A DNA stretch of 64,000 nucleotides, taken from contig DWWR01000065.1 in NCBI GenBank assembly GCA_019119645.1, positions 1 to 64,000 on the forward strand, written 5' to 3'. Numbering within the stretch: the first letter of the stretch is position 1; each line of letters opens with the position of its first letter. Position numbers and translations under genes: made by a program. This document shows positions 8,185 to 16,252 of the stretch, piece by piece. The notes beneath the pieces are model-generated. The model ran no database searches. It worked only from the letters and a program-made list of their open reading frames with translations, and was not told the origin of the DNA. The stretch comes from Anaerobutyricum faecale. GTDB taxonomy: Bacteria > Bacillota > Clostridia > Lachnospirales > Lachnospiraceae.

Positions 8185-9228
8185 TCAGTCATCCAGTTTC
8201 TGGTTTCCGGTGCCCCACACATGTTTTTCTTTGGCAGCCGCTTTTGTATTCTGCGCCATAACGCCCACCAGTCTGTGCGGCACATACATTTCTTCCAGAT
8301 AATTACATTCTGCTTCTGTCAGGACCAGATCCACCGCTTTCGCTGCCCCGTCAATGTGATGCAGTTTCGTGGCTCCCACCACCGGAGCGGTCACTTTTGT
8401 GAGAAGCCATGCCAGAGCCACTTCCGTCATGGTCACACCACGTTTGTCAGCCAGCTCCGCCACCCGTCCGATAATGATATCATCCTGCTTTGCAGTGGCA
8501 TCGTATTTGAACTTTGCGTAACTGTCCTCTTCCAGACGTTTGGAGGTCTCTCCCGGGTGTTTGGACAGACGGCCGCTGGCCAGAGCACTGTACGGCGTCA
8601 TGGCGATGTTATCCTCGGCACAGAGTTTTGCCATCTCCCGCTCTTCCTCCCGGAAGATCAGATTATAATGTCCCTGTACGGACACAAACTTTGCGAATCC
8701 CTCTTTTTCCGCCAGCGCATTGGCTTTGGCCAGCTGCCATGCGAAGCAGTTGGAAATACCGATATAACGGACTTTTCCGGCTTTTACCATCCGGTTCAGT
8801 CCATCCATGATATCATAAAGAGGGGTCTGGTAATCCCACATATGATAAATGTACAGATCCACATAGTCCATTCCCAGATTGGAAAGACTTTTATTCAAAA
8901 GTCGCTCGATATGCTGCTGTCCGGTGACGCCGGAGGCGATTTCCTCCTCGGTGCGAGGCAGAAACTTTGTGGCCACAACTACATCATCCCGTTTTGCAAA
9001 ATCCCGCAGTGTTCTTCCCAGATACTGTTCGCTGGTACCGCTCTGATAGCCGATGGCCGTATCAAAAAAATTTACTCCCAGTTCCAGTCCCCGCCGAATA
9101 ATCTCCCGGGAATGTTCTTCATCAAGAGTCCAGCTGTGCTGCCCGTTTTTGGCGTCGCCAAATCCCATGCATCCCATACAGATGCGGGACACCATAAGTT
9201 CTGAATTACCAAGCTTTGTGTATTTCAT
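8185..9228 (-). CDS. Aldo/keto reductase
   Basis: A 347-residue NAD(P)H-dependent oxidoreductase with the AKR TIM-barrel signature. The N-terminal MKYTKLGNSELMVSRICMG leads to the catalytic Asp and Tyr in FFDTAIGYQSGTSE, the catalytic Lys in VVVATKF, and the His in LYIYHMWD. The cofactor end includes PYSALASGRLS and the motif TAPVVGATK. The C-terminal extension after about residue 300 fits the YajO/YeaE group. It reduces aldehydes or ketones in the cytosol; the natural substrate is not predictable. AGGAG is nine bases before the start. It lies in a run of flavin and NAD(P)H enzymes and is directly upstream of the permease gene. Confidence 0.93.
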   Translation of the reverse strand: MKYTKLGNSELMVSRICMGCMGFGDAKNGQHSWTLDEEHSREIIRRGLELGVNFFDTAIGYQSGTSEQYLGRTLRDFAKRDDVVVATKFLPRTEEEIASGVTGQQHIERLLNKSLSNLGMDYVDLYIYHMWDYQTPLYDIMDGLNRMVKAGKVRYIGISNCFAWQLAKANALAEKEGFAKFVSVQGHYNLIFREEEREMAKLCAEDNIAMTPYSALASGRLSKHPGETSKRLEEDSYAKFKYDATAKQDDIIIGRVAELADKRGVTMTEVALAWLLTKVTAPVVGATKLHHIDGAAKAVDLVLTEAECNYLEEMYVPHRLVGVMAQNTKAAAKEKHVWGTGNQKLDD

Positions 9229-9279
9229 TGGTTATTTCTCCTCTTCTTCCATCTTCATCATTTATATATTCTTTCACCA

Positions 9280-9346
9280 TTTTATTTTCCGCCGATGCTC
9301 ACCGGGATATCCTCCTTGATCCTTTTATTCTCCGTCGATGCTCACC
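9280..9346. repeat. Imperfect tandem duplication of a gene end
   Basis: Two 24-base copies (9280-9303 and 9323-9346) agree at 22 of 24 positions with a 43-base period. The right copy holds the last codons and stop of the DUF362 lipoprotein gene, so the left copy is a duplicated gene end with a second in-register stop. Confidence 0.8.
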
Positions 9347-10437
9347 AGAGAATATTCCCGGCTCCCGAGACCGATTTCTTCCGCGTGTTCCAGGGTCAGA
9401 AGACCGTTTCTCGATTCAATCCGCTCGATCAGGGATGCTCCATCCTCCGCATTGTAGACCAGATCCACACAGGCCTGGTCCAGCGCCACCGGATCGTAGG
9501 AAGCGAGAATACCGATATCATGCATATCGGGTTCCGCCGGATTGCTGTCACAATCGCAGTCCACAGACAGGCGGTTCATCACATTAATATAAAGGATATG
9601 TCCATCCAGATAATCCGTCACAGACTTGCCAGCCTCAGCCATGGATTCCAGAAATGCATCCTGGTCTCCTCCCCACATACTGCCGCCGGTTCCTCCGGAA
9701 TGGATGTGGGACTTCCCATCAGAGGATGCAATGCCGATGGATATATTTTTAATGGCTCCGCCGTAACCTGCCATGGCATGTCCCTTAAAATGTGATAAAA
9801 CCACATAGTAATCATAATCGGCAAAATGTGATCCCACATAATTTTCTGTGAGATGTCTGCCGCCGCTTACTGGCAGCGTCATGGAACCATCCGCATCCAT
9901 GATATCCACATTGGCAATGTCCGTATAACCGTGGTCTTCCGCCAGCTGCATATGGTATGCGGTATTGGCCCGGTCGCCGCCGTAGGCTGTGTTACATTCC
10001 ACGATAGTTCCCTCTATCTGCCGGACCAGGTCACCGATCAGCTCCGGCCGCAGATAATTACTGCCATTTTCACCGGTGCTGATCTTCACGGCCACATGTT
10101 CTCCCGGAGCGCCCATGTCTCCTTCCCGCAGAGCACTGTAAATGTCCAGAAGTCCCTGCGTACTGATATCTGTTGTCATGTAGACCACTGAACCTCCGGC
10201 TTCCGTCTCCGCCGTATCATCTGTACCTGTTTCCGCCAAATTCTCTGTACCTTCCTCCCTGCCGGCCGCTTCTGTATTCTGAGGTTTTTTTGTATTTTGT
10301 ACATTTTCTGTGTTCTGCACATTTTCCGTCACGGTGTTCCCGCCGCGCTGACCGGTCCGGGCGTCCTCCGCCGCGGCGCAGCCGGTCAGTGTACCGGCGA
10401 GAAGCATTGCCAGTCCCAGTGAAAATAATTTTCTCAT
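9325..10437 (-). CDS. DUF362 domain lipoprotein
   Basis: A 370-residue predicted lipoprotein. Residues 1-20 form a signal peptide with lipobox LTGC. Residues 22-85 are a Thr/Asn/Glu-rich spacer with an ENVQNTENVQNT repeat. The remaining part is a DUF362-type domain (VKISTGENGSNYLRPELIG, VECNTAYGGDRANT, GHAMAGYGGAIKNISIGIASS, LASYDPVALDQACVDLV). DUF362 proteins are normally cytosolic and often carry ferredoxin clusters. Here the domain is exported, and a DCDCDSNPAEPD loop retains two Cys where the family is iron-sulfur linked. Its start overlaps the stop of the flavin-dependent oxidoreductase gene by ATGA, so the two are translationally coupled. The role is probably redox at the cell surface, which is inference. 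Confidence 0.82.
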   Translation of the reverse strand: MRKLFSLGLAMLLAGTLTGCAAAEDARTGQRGGNTVTENVQNTENVQNTKKPQNTEAAGREEGTENLAETGTDDTAETEAGGSVVYMTTDISTQGLLDIYSALREGDMGAPGEHVAVKISTGENGSNYLRPELIGDLVRQIEGTIVECNTAYGGDRANTAYHMQLAEDHGYTDIANVDIMDADGSMTLPVSGGRHLTENYVGSHFADYDYYVVLSHFKGHAMAGYGGAIKNISIGIASSDGKSHIHSGGTGGSMWGGDQDAFLESMAEAGKSVTDYLDGHILYINVMNRLSVDCDCDSNPAEPDMHDIGILASYDPVALDQACVDLVYNAEDGASLIERIESRNGLLTLEHAEEIGLGSREYSLVSIDGE

Positions 10438-10970
10438 TTAAGCCCCCTTCCAAGCTCATATGCTTCCTTCATATACCGGGAATGTTTCGTCATGGACGGA
10501 GTACCACAGCCTCTGCCCCAGACTCTTCCCATATCCGTCAGATTTAAATACCGTACCAGTGTATCATAGTGGGCCTCCAGCGCGTCAAACGTCCAGTGAT
10601 CGCTGTTCCAGGCTGCAGAAAGAATCGCTGACTTCATGCCTTTTCCCTGTATACTGCTGTTAAAGGCACAGAAACGGTCAATCAGTGTTTTCAGCTGCGC
10701 CGACATTCCATAGTAATAAAGAGGCGTCACAAAGACCATCATATCCGCCTCCAGAATCTCTTTGCGGAATACTTCCACATCATCCTTCTGCACACATGGG
10801 CCTTCATAACCACAATGGATGCATCCGGTACACGGATGGATATCCGCGTGAGCCGCGTCTATCACCTGAACATGATGTCCGGCCTCTTCTGCTCCCCTGA
10901 TAAATTCTCCTGCCAGAAGATTCGATGAACCTTTTTTATTGGGACTTCCTTCCAGTACAACAATTTTCAC
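10434..10970 (-). CDS. Flavodoxin-like NAD(P)H-dependent FMN oxidoreductase
   Basis: A 178-residue cytosolic flavoprotein of the NADPH-dependent FMN reductase/iron-sulfur flavoprotein group. The FMN phosphate loop is EGSPNKKGSSNLL after the first strand. The middle has the CTGCIHCGYEGPCVQKDD cysteine block typical of the group, followed by the FMN-ring contact VFVTPLYYYGMSAQLKTLIDRF. The start is a GTG at 10970, seven to nine bases after AAGGAGG; an in-frame ATG at 11045 would add 25 basic residues with no homology. Its stop overlaps the DUF362 lipoprotein start. The four Cys could hold a cluster or a disulfide; the electron acceptor is not known. Confidence 0.88.
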   Translation of the reverse strand: MKIVVLEGSPNKKGSSNLLAGEFIRGAEEAGHHVQVIDAAHADIHPCTGCIHCGYEGPCVQKDDVEVFRKEILEADMMVFVTPLYYYGMSAQLKTLIDRFCAFNSSIQGKGMKSAILSAAWNSDHWTFDALEAHYDTLVRYLNLTDMGRVWGRGCGTPSMTKHSRYMKEAYELGRGLK

Positions 10971-11081
10971 GTTAAGATTCCTCCTTTTTCTGCCAATACA
11001 TTTTCGGATGCTTTTATTATAAAACGGCGTTTTCGGAATGTACAATGCCTATCCCTCATTGCCTTTCATGCCGGCAAAGCA

Positions 11082-11241
11082 TTAATATCGCCCGACATTA
11101 CCCAAATCATCTGCTGCTCTTTTAAGTCCCTGTCTGCCATCATGCCCCGTCACTATGACAAACGCATCTTCTATTTTCTTAAGAATCTCAGCCATATCAT
11201 CCTTCTGCACGCAGACTCCCGTTAATCACTACAACTTTCAT
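11082..11241 (-). pseudogene. Internally deleted flavodoxin-like oxidoreductase remnant
   Basis: A normal-looking start (GGGAGG, ATG at 11241) opens MKVVVINGSLRAEG and then hits a stop. In the next frame the sequence continues GVCVQKDDMAEILKKIEDA and VIVTGHDG. These two blocks match the N-terminus and the Cys/QKDD region of the neighbouring oxidoreductase family. About 40 intervening codons are missing and the join is out of frame. It ends at a TAA at 11082 without the C-terminal half. It is a clear deletion derivative next to an intact relative. Confidence 0.75.
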
Positions 11242-11282
11242 GGTGTCTTCCTCCCGTCTTTCTACATTGAAGAAAATGTACG

Positions 11283-11867
11283 CTAGGAATATATTTCCTC
11301 TCCATCATAAAATCCTTCTTTATGTCCCATGATCTCTATATGCTGTACGGAATCTTCCATCTCTTCTGTTACTTTTGCTTTCCCGAAGAAACCATACACT
11401 TTTTCACCGTCATAGATGGTCAGAGAGACGCTGGCATCCCCAAATTCGTCCGGATGTATGTTCTCAGGCATATTCTCTTTTTCATCGGATACGGCCTCCT
11501 CTTTTTCCACCGGACCGCTGATTTCCAGAAAGTATTCACCCTCTCCGTCTTCCGGATCAATCACGTCCAACATTCCCCGTACTGTGTAACTTTCCTCGCC
11601 GTAGGTGTATACCGTGATCTCCGTCTCCCTTTCTGCCGGCAGGAATACATCAACGGTGTTTTCTCCTGAATCTGTCATCTGTCCTTTCAATGCATTTCCT
11701 CCTGATGCTGTCTCTGTTTCACTCGCAGCAGTTTTCTCCGGGACGGCAGCGGCAAAGACCTCATGCCACATTCCGGTGTGGAATCCTGCCATCAGAAAAC
11801 AAAACAGAAAGGCACAGAGAAACATTGTTTGGAATCGTATATATTGTTTTTCGTTTAAATGAAACAT
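11283..11867 (-). CDS. Membrane-anchored or secreted protein of unknown function
   Basis: About 194 residues. A hydrophobic segment at residues 14-30 (FLCAFLFCFLMAGFHTG) acts as signal or anchor, then a Thr/Glu/Ala-rich stretch, then a beta-rich acidic domain (TEITVYTYGEESYTVRGMLD, GEYFLEISGPVEKEE, SVSLTIYDGEKVYGFFG, QHIEIMGHKEGFYDGEEIY). I do not recognise the domain. It is translated directly after the flavodoxin lipoprotein, with only 14 bases between stop and start, so the two probably work together on the outer face of the membrane. A GTG nine bases upstream is also in frame; the ATG at 11867 is preferred because TAGGAG is properly spaced. No Cys lipobox is visible. Confidence 0.65.
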   Translation of the reverse strand: MFHLNEKQYIRFQTMFLCAFLFCFLMAGFHTGMWHEVFAAAVPEKTAASETETASGGNALKGQMTDSGENTVDVFLPAERETEITVYTYGEESYTVRGMLDVIDPEDGEGEYFLEISGPVEKEEAVSDEKENMPENIHPDEFGDASVSLTIYDGEKVYGFFGKAKVTEEMEDSVQHIEIMGHKEGFYDGEEIYS

Positions 11868-11881
11868 TCTCCTCACTCCTA

Positions 11882-12661
11882 TCAGTATCCTAATCCTTCC
11901 ACCCAGCTCAGAATCTCTTCCCGGGAGGAATGGGCATCTTCTTCGTAGCAGTCAAAAATATTATCAGAAATCTCTGCAGCCGGCGCCGCTTCCTCAATGA
12001 TGTCTACACTGTCTGCCAGGCCGCCAGTCCCGTGGGAGCAAAACAGATATACCTGCTTACCGGACAGATCATTTTCTTCGAGGAAAGAAAGAAGAGCCAT
12101 CGGCACACCATACCACCAGTTGGGATATCCCAAAAATACAGTGTCATAATGATCCAGATTCTCTACATTTTCCTGCAGCTGCGGCCGGGCGTCTTCTCCC
12201 CGCTCGTCATTGGCTCTCTCCAGACAGGCGTCCCAGTCACTGGGATACGGGTCTGTCACCCGGATAGAAAACAGGTCGCCACCCGTTTCCTCCTGCACCC
12301 ATCCTGCCAGCTCCTGCACATTTCCCGGTGCTGTGACACTCGGGGAAGAGACGGCATCCACATTCTCATCAGTCACAGCATTATCCGCCCAGGAAAAATA
12401 CGCCACCAGAATACGGGAGCCATCTTCTGTTTCCTCTGGCACTGCGGCAGTCCCTTCCGCCGCCCCGATGACATCACCTGTCGTCTGTTCTTCATTTTGT
12501 GTATCTTCCTGAGCATCATCAGCAGCCACCGTTGTATTTTCCACCGCCGGCTGTGTGTTTTCTGTCTGCCCACCGCTGCTCTGCGTTCCTGTATTTCCGC
12601 ACCCTGCAGCGGCCATCAGAAGAGCTGATGTCAGCACAAGAGCAATTACTTTTTTTCTCAT
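11882..12661 (-). CDS. Surface lipoprotein with flavodoxin domain
   Basis: A 259-residue lipoprotein. The signal peptide ends in the lipobox AAGC (Cys21), then a Gln/Glu/Thr-rich spacer runs to about residue 80. Residues 83-259 form a flavodoxin-like domain: first strand RILVAYFSWADNAV, FLGYPNWWYGVPMALLSFLE, and QVYLFCSHGTGGLADSVD. The first loop is not the classic T-x-T-G-N-T, but the GYPNWWYG and SHGTGG blocks are those of the flavodoxin_4 group. A flavodoxin outside the membrane needs FMN to be exported or loaded there. It is followed at once by the unknown membrane protein gene and lies in the redox cluster. Confidence 0.85.
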   Translation of the reverse strand: MRKKVIALVLTSALLMAAAGCGNTGTQSSGGQTENTQPAVENTTVAADDAQEDTQNEEQTTGDVIGAAEGTAAVPEETEDGSRILVAYFSWADNAVTDENVDAVSSPSVTAPGNVQELAGWVQEETGGDLFSIRVTDPYPSDWDACLERANDERGEDARPQLQENVENLDHYDTVFLGYPNWWYGVPMALLSFLEENDLSGKQVYLFCSHGTGGLADSVDIIEEAAPAAEISDNIFDCYEEDAHSSREEILSWVEGLGY

Positions 12662-12704
12662 GGATCTACCTCCTCACGTGATACGGTCTGCATTTTATAT
12701 AAAA

Positions 12705-12739
12705 CAGGCGGCAGAGTAAGTCATTCCGTCTGCCGCCTG
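12705..12739 (-). terminator. Intrinsic terminator after the flavin reductase gene
   Basis: An 11-bp GC-rich stem (CAGGCGGCAGA and complement) with a 13-base loop, followed on the minus strand by TTTTATAT. It lies 15 nt after the flavin reductase stop. Confidence 0.85.
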
Positions 12740-12753
12740 CACGTCGCAGTGAA

Positions 12754-13308
12754 TTATTTTTCTTTTTTCCCGAAGGACATGCACTTTGCGATGACGTCTC
12801 CTGTCCGCAGATACTCATATCCAGGCATCTGGAACAGTACCGGTTTTAAGGTACGATAATCAATTTTTCCTTCCGGTGTCAGTACATTTTCTTCCACAAA
12901 TGTATTATCAATCTTGCAGATAAAACTTTCGAAACCTTCTGTCTCATAGATATCATCCACGGTACATTCCATGACCACCGGTGCATCGGCGATCATCGGG
13001 GTCCCGTTGTTGGCGTATACGGTCTGAAAGAGTGTCGACTTATCTTCCTTTGCTCCGCTGACACAGCCGGCACGATCTGCCTGCGGCAAAAGCTCCTCAT
13101 TGATAATATTGATGGAAAGTTTCTGCGTCTCTTTGATTCCTTTGTTCGTATAGTGCGGTTTTGCCAGACTTACCATCACCCGGTCATGGCCGATGATGCC
13201 CACATGTCCTACCAGCACCCAGTTTGGTCTGCCGTCTACGAGAGTTCCGACTACCACAAGCGGTGTCGGGTATAATGCTAATGTATGTCCGATATTTTTC
13301 TTCATCAT
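12754..13308 (-). CDS. Flavin reductase-like domain protein
   Basis: A 184-residue FMN-binding split-barrel protein of the flavin reductase-like family. The N-terminus (GHTLALYPTPLVVVGTLVDG) and VMVSLAKPHYTNKGI, followed by FSIN-like LSINIINEELL, are the flavin-binding blocks. NTFVEENVLTPEGKIDYRTLKPVLF is the typical C-terminal part. Members use FMN to accept electrons from NAD(P)H, or act as electron carriers. The start has AAAGGAGAATAGA directly upstream. It lies 18 bp after the flavodoxin gene and forms a two-gene unit with it that ends at a strong terminator. A second member of the same superfamily is at 38.8 kb. Confidence 0.88.
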   Translation of the reverse strand: MMKKNIGHTLALYPTPLVVVGTLVDGRPNWVLVGHVGIIGHDRVMVSLAKPHYTNKGIKETQKLSINIINEELLPQADRAGCVSGAKEDKSTLFQTVYANNGTPMIADAPVVMECTVDDIYETEGFESFICKIDNTFVEENVLTPEGKIDYRTLKPVLFQMPGYEYLRTGDVIAKCMSFGKKEK

Positions 13309-13326
13309 TCTATTCTCCTTTTCCTT

Positions 13327-13860
13327 TTATAAATCAATCTTGTTTTTCTCCATCCAGAGTCTCACTCTGCCTGAGAGACTGTCCCCGCCGTCATTGATGA
13401 TGCTTAAAACCTCTCTTACATCCGATTTCGGACAAAGGCGTCCCACGTCTCTTTGCATATTTCCCGGCACCCCTCCGCAGTGGGAACTGAACGGGAGCAG
13501 GACTTTTCCCGCCAGATTATTGTGATACAGCCAGGAGGCCAGCGGCGGCGCGATCGTCCCGCACCAGTTGGGAGAACCCACAAAAATCACGTCATATTCT
13601 TTTGGAAAATACGGCTGTGGAAGCAGACGGGGGCGGTAATTGCTGCGCACCTCCTGCCTCACCTGCGCGAGAAGTTCCGGGAACGACATGGGGTAAGGCT
13701 GCCACGGATAGATTTCGCACAGATCGCCGTCTGAAAGTTTCTGAATCTCCCGGGCAATCCGATGGGTATTTCCCGAATATGAGTAAGAGACAATCAGTAT
13801 TTTCTCTTTTTCCGGCTCTCTTTCTTCGTGTATGTACGTCATTTTCTTTTCCGTCTCCAT
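13327..13860 (-). CDS. Flavodoxin family protein (cytosolic)
   Basis: A 177-residue flavodoxin. The FMN-phosphate loop is SYSGNTHRIA (residues 26-35), followed by the ring-binding VGSPNWCGTIAPPLASWLY and FSSHCGGVPGN. A charged N-terminal extension of about 18 residues precedes the first strand ILIVSYS. It has no signal peptide, in contrast to the lipoprotein flavodoxin at 11.9-12.7 kb. It is expected to carry single electrons between low-potential donors and reductases. An internal ATG at residue 7 is possible as start. It is co-transcribed with the flavin reductase. Confidence 0.88.
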   Translation of the reverse strand: METEKKMTYIHEEREPEKEKILIVSYSYSGNTHRIAREIQKLSDGDLCEIYPWQPYPMSFPELLAQVRQEVRSNYRPRLLPQPYFPKEYDVIFVGSPNWCGTIAPPLASWLYHNNLAGKVLLPFSSHCGGVPGNMQRDVGRLCPKSDVREVLSIINDGGDSLSGRVRLWMEKNKIDL

Positions 13861-13922
13861 ATTTTTATTGCCCTCATCAAGATCCCTGTCTGTCCCTCGC
13901 CTGTCTTATTGCGGCAGCAGTT

Positions 13923-15080
13923 TTACAGACACATTCTAAGAATCTCAATGACATCTTCTTTGTCAAGAGGCACATAGGCGTCTTTCAGGCAGCCCACCTG
14001 CACGGCTTTTTCTGCCATCTGCTCAAATTTAGAACTGTCGATACCGAATTCTCCCAGCGTGGACGGAAGTCCGATTTTTTCAAAGAATTCTTCGGTGGCG
14101 TCAATCCCTTTTCTGGCAAGGGCAAACGCATCGTCTTCTCTGGCAAATCCCCACACATTTACCGCATAGTCACAGAATTTATCCACAGTTTTATCCGATA
14201 AAATGTACCGCATCCACTTTGGTGTCAGCATGGCAAGACCGGCTCCGTGGGTGATGTCATAGTGGGCGGAAAGTTCATGCTCAATATAATGGCAGCTCCA
14301 CATAAAGCTCTTTCCTGTGCTGGTGATCCCGTTGAGCGCCAGAGAGCTGGTCCACATGAGCTGCGCCCTCGCCTCATAATTTTCCGGATCCTCCAGAGCC
14401 ATCGGCGTATATTTTATAGCGGAGCGGAGCAGGCCTTCCGCGATGGCATCCGGCACAAAAGCTTCCACTGTGTCAAAATAACTCTCAATGACATGGCTCA
14501 TCATATCGGCAGAACCGGAGGCCGTCTGGTAAGGCGGCACCGTAAAGGTATTTTCCGGGTTCAGCACAGCAATCTTTGGCAGGAGCGCCGGATGTCCCAT
14601 CAGCAGCTTTTCATTGGTATCCATATTGGAAATGACAGCCGCACAGTCCATCTCGCTGCCCGTCGCCGCGATGGTCAGCACCACAGCAATTGGCAAAGCC
14701 TGTGTAATCCGGCCTTTTCCTGTCAGCAGATCCCAGGCGTCTCCGTCATAAAATGCTGCCGCCGCAATGGCTTTGGAGCAGTCGATGGTACTGCCGCCTC
14801 CCACTGCCAGGATCAGATCGACCCCTTCTCTTTTGCAGATATCCGCTCCTTCATTGACACTTTCCACGCGGGGATTCGGGTCAATGCCGCCCAGCTCAAA
14901 AATCTCAAAATCACTGAGTAATTTTTTTATTTTGTCATATAATCCATTCTTTTTAATACTTCCTCCACCATAGGTCAGAAGAATCTTTTTTCCAAAAGAA
15001 GCAAGCTTCGCCGGAAGTTGCTCCTCCTGTCCTTTTCCGAATAATACATCGGTGGAAACACAAAACTCAAAATTATTCAT
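13923..15080 (-). CDS. Iron-containing alcohol dehydrogenase (butanol dehydrogenase type)
   Basis: A 385-residue group III alcohol dehydrogenase. The NAD(P) loop is GGGSTIDCSKAIA. The metal site is formed by the blocks DMMSHVIESYF, SCHYIEHELSAHYDITHGAGLAML, which supply the Asp/His ligands. The N-terminal FGKGQEEQLP is also typical. Members of this NADPH-linked branch (YqhD/BdhA-like) reduce aldehydes and so drain reducing power. Length agrees with the family. The ATG at 15080 is preferred over a GTG one codon earlier by spacing from AAAGGAA. It is transcribed from its own region after a strong terminator of the LysR gene, and may be the target of that regulator. Confidence 0.93.
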   Translation of the reverse strand: MNNFEFCVSTDVLFGKGQEEQLPAKLASFGKKILLTYGGGSIKKNGLYDKIKKLLSDFEIFELGGIDPNPRVESVNEGADICKREGVDLILAVGGGSTIDCSKAIAAAAFYDGDAWDLLTGKGRITQALPIAVVLTIAATGSEMDCAAVISNMDTNEKLLMGHPALLPKIAVLNPENTFTVPPYQTASGSADMMSHVIESYFDTVEAFVPDAIAEGLLRSAIKYTPMALEDPENYEARAQLMWTSSLALNGITSTGKSFMWSCHYIEHELSAHYDITHGAGLAMLTPKWMRYILSDKTVDKFCDYAVNVWGFAREDDAFALARKGIDATEEFFEKIGLPSTLGEFGIDSSKFEQMAEKAVQVGCLKDAYVPLDKEDVIEILRMCL

Positions 15081-15183
15081 CACATTCTTTCCTTTCTTTG
15101 AGACTTGTATTCATTTCTTACGCTTTTAGTATAACCATCCTTTATTTTCATGTAAAATACTTATGATTTATCATTTCCCATAC

Positions 15184-15249
15184 AAAAAAAGAATATAAAA
15201 ATACAGCACCTGCCCATTTGGCAGGATCCACTGCATTTTTATATTCTTT
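15184..15249 (-). terminator. Long intrinsic terminator after the LysR gene
   Basis: A two-part hairpin: an outer 19-bp stem (AAAGAATATAAAAAT and complement, one mismatch) enclosing an inner CCTGCC/GGCAGG stem, then seven T on the minus strand. It separates the LysR gene from the alcohol dehydrogenase gene. Confidence 0.88.
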
Positions 15250-15291
15250 CGTCTTTCTCCTGTTACCGGAGATAACATGATGGAATTATCC

Positions 15292-16188
15292 TCACTCGCT
15301 CTCCCTGCTCTCATTTTTCAGCATATTGATTTCCTGAATAAACAGGGAAGTTACCGGAGTGAATAACTGATTTTTCTTCCAGAGCAGAACACTCCGGGTA
15401 GTATGTTCCGGAACAATGGGTACAAAACGCAGGCTCGGACTGCTGTGAATGGCAAGAGCGCCATCCAGACAAAACGCACATCCCATACCGGCGTCCACCA
15501 TCAGCACCGCGTTGGATAAAAGGGTATAGTATAATGGAATCTGAAGCTCTCTCTCTTCCTTCCCGATCCAGTTTAAAATCTCCGTCCGCACATTTTCTCT
15601 CAGGGGCAGGATCAGCGGATAGGCGGAAATCTCCTCCACGGATATCACTTCTCTCTGCGCCAGCGGATGCGTATCTTTCATGAGCACGCCCCAGGTCTCT
15701 TTCTGGGACAGTCGTATAAATTCATATTTTGTAGTATCCACCGGTTCCAGCAGAAGACCGATATCTATGAGACCTTTGTCCATTTTATCTTTGATATTAT
15801 CCGCCATCTCATTATACAGATGGAACTGCACCAGCGGATATTTTTCCGAAAATCGTTTCATGATCTTTGCCAGCAGCCGGCTTCCCACCGCCTCTGTCGC
15901 TCCTATGGTGATTATGCCGCTGACCGCGTTGTCTCTCTCCGCAAACGCCTTTTCCGCCCGGTCCGCCAGTTCCACGATTTCCTCTGCTCTCTGGCGGAAA
16001 AATACGCCGTCATCGGTGAGAGTGACTCCCTTTTTCCCACGTACCATCAACACCGCTCCCAGCTCTCTTTCCAGCTCTATCAGCTGCCGGCTCAGAGTCG
16101 GCTGTGTCACATGCAGGATATCAGCGGCCCTGCTGATATTCCCCTCGTTGGCTGTTGTTAAAAAATACCGTAGTGTACGAAGTTCCAT
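15292..16188 (-). CDS. LysR-family transcriptional regulator
   Basis: A 298-residue regulator. The N-terminal winged helix (LRTLRYFLTTANEGNISRAA, DILHVTQPTLSRQLIELE) is the standard LysR DNA-binding domain. Residues from about 90 form the periplasmic-binding-like effector domain (GIITIGATEAVGSRLL). The start at 16188 is chosen because GGGGGGAT is seven bases upstream and the longer ATG form adds nine residues. LysR proteins usually face their target divergently. Here the gene is codirectional, between the MBL hydrolase gene and the alcohol dehydrogenase gene, so the target may be either, or the whole flavoprotein cluster. The effector is unknown. Confidence 0.9.
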   Translation of the reverse strand: MELRTLRYFLTTANEGNISRAADILHVTQPTLSRQLIELERELGAVLMVRGKKGVTLTDDGVFFRQRAEEIVELADRAEKAFAERDNAVSGIITIGATEAVGSRLLAKIMKRFSEKYPLVQFHLYNEMADNIKDKMDKGLIDIGLLLEPVDTTKYEFIRLSQKETWGVLMKDTHPLAQREVISVEEISAYPLILPLRENVRTEILNWIGKEERELQIPLYYTLLSNAVLMVDAGMGCAFCLDGALAIHSSPSLRFVPIVPEHTTRSVLLWKKNQLFTPVTSLFIQEINMLKNESRESE

Positions 16189-16252
16189 GGATATCCCCCC
16201 TGCCTTTCCTCTCAAATGTGGGCTGCTCTTCTGGTGTCCGTCTGATTTCCGT

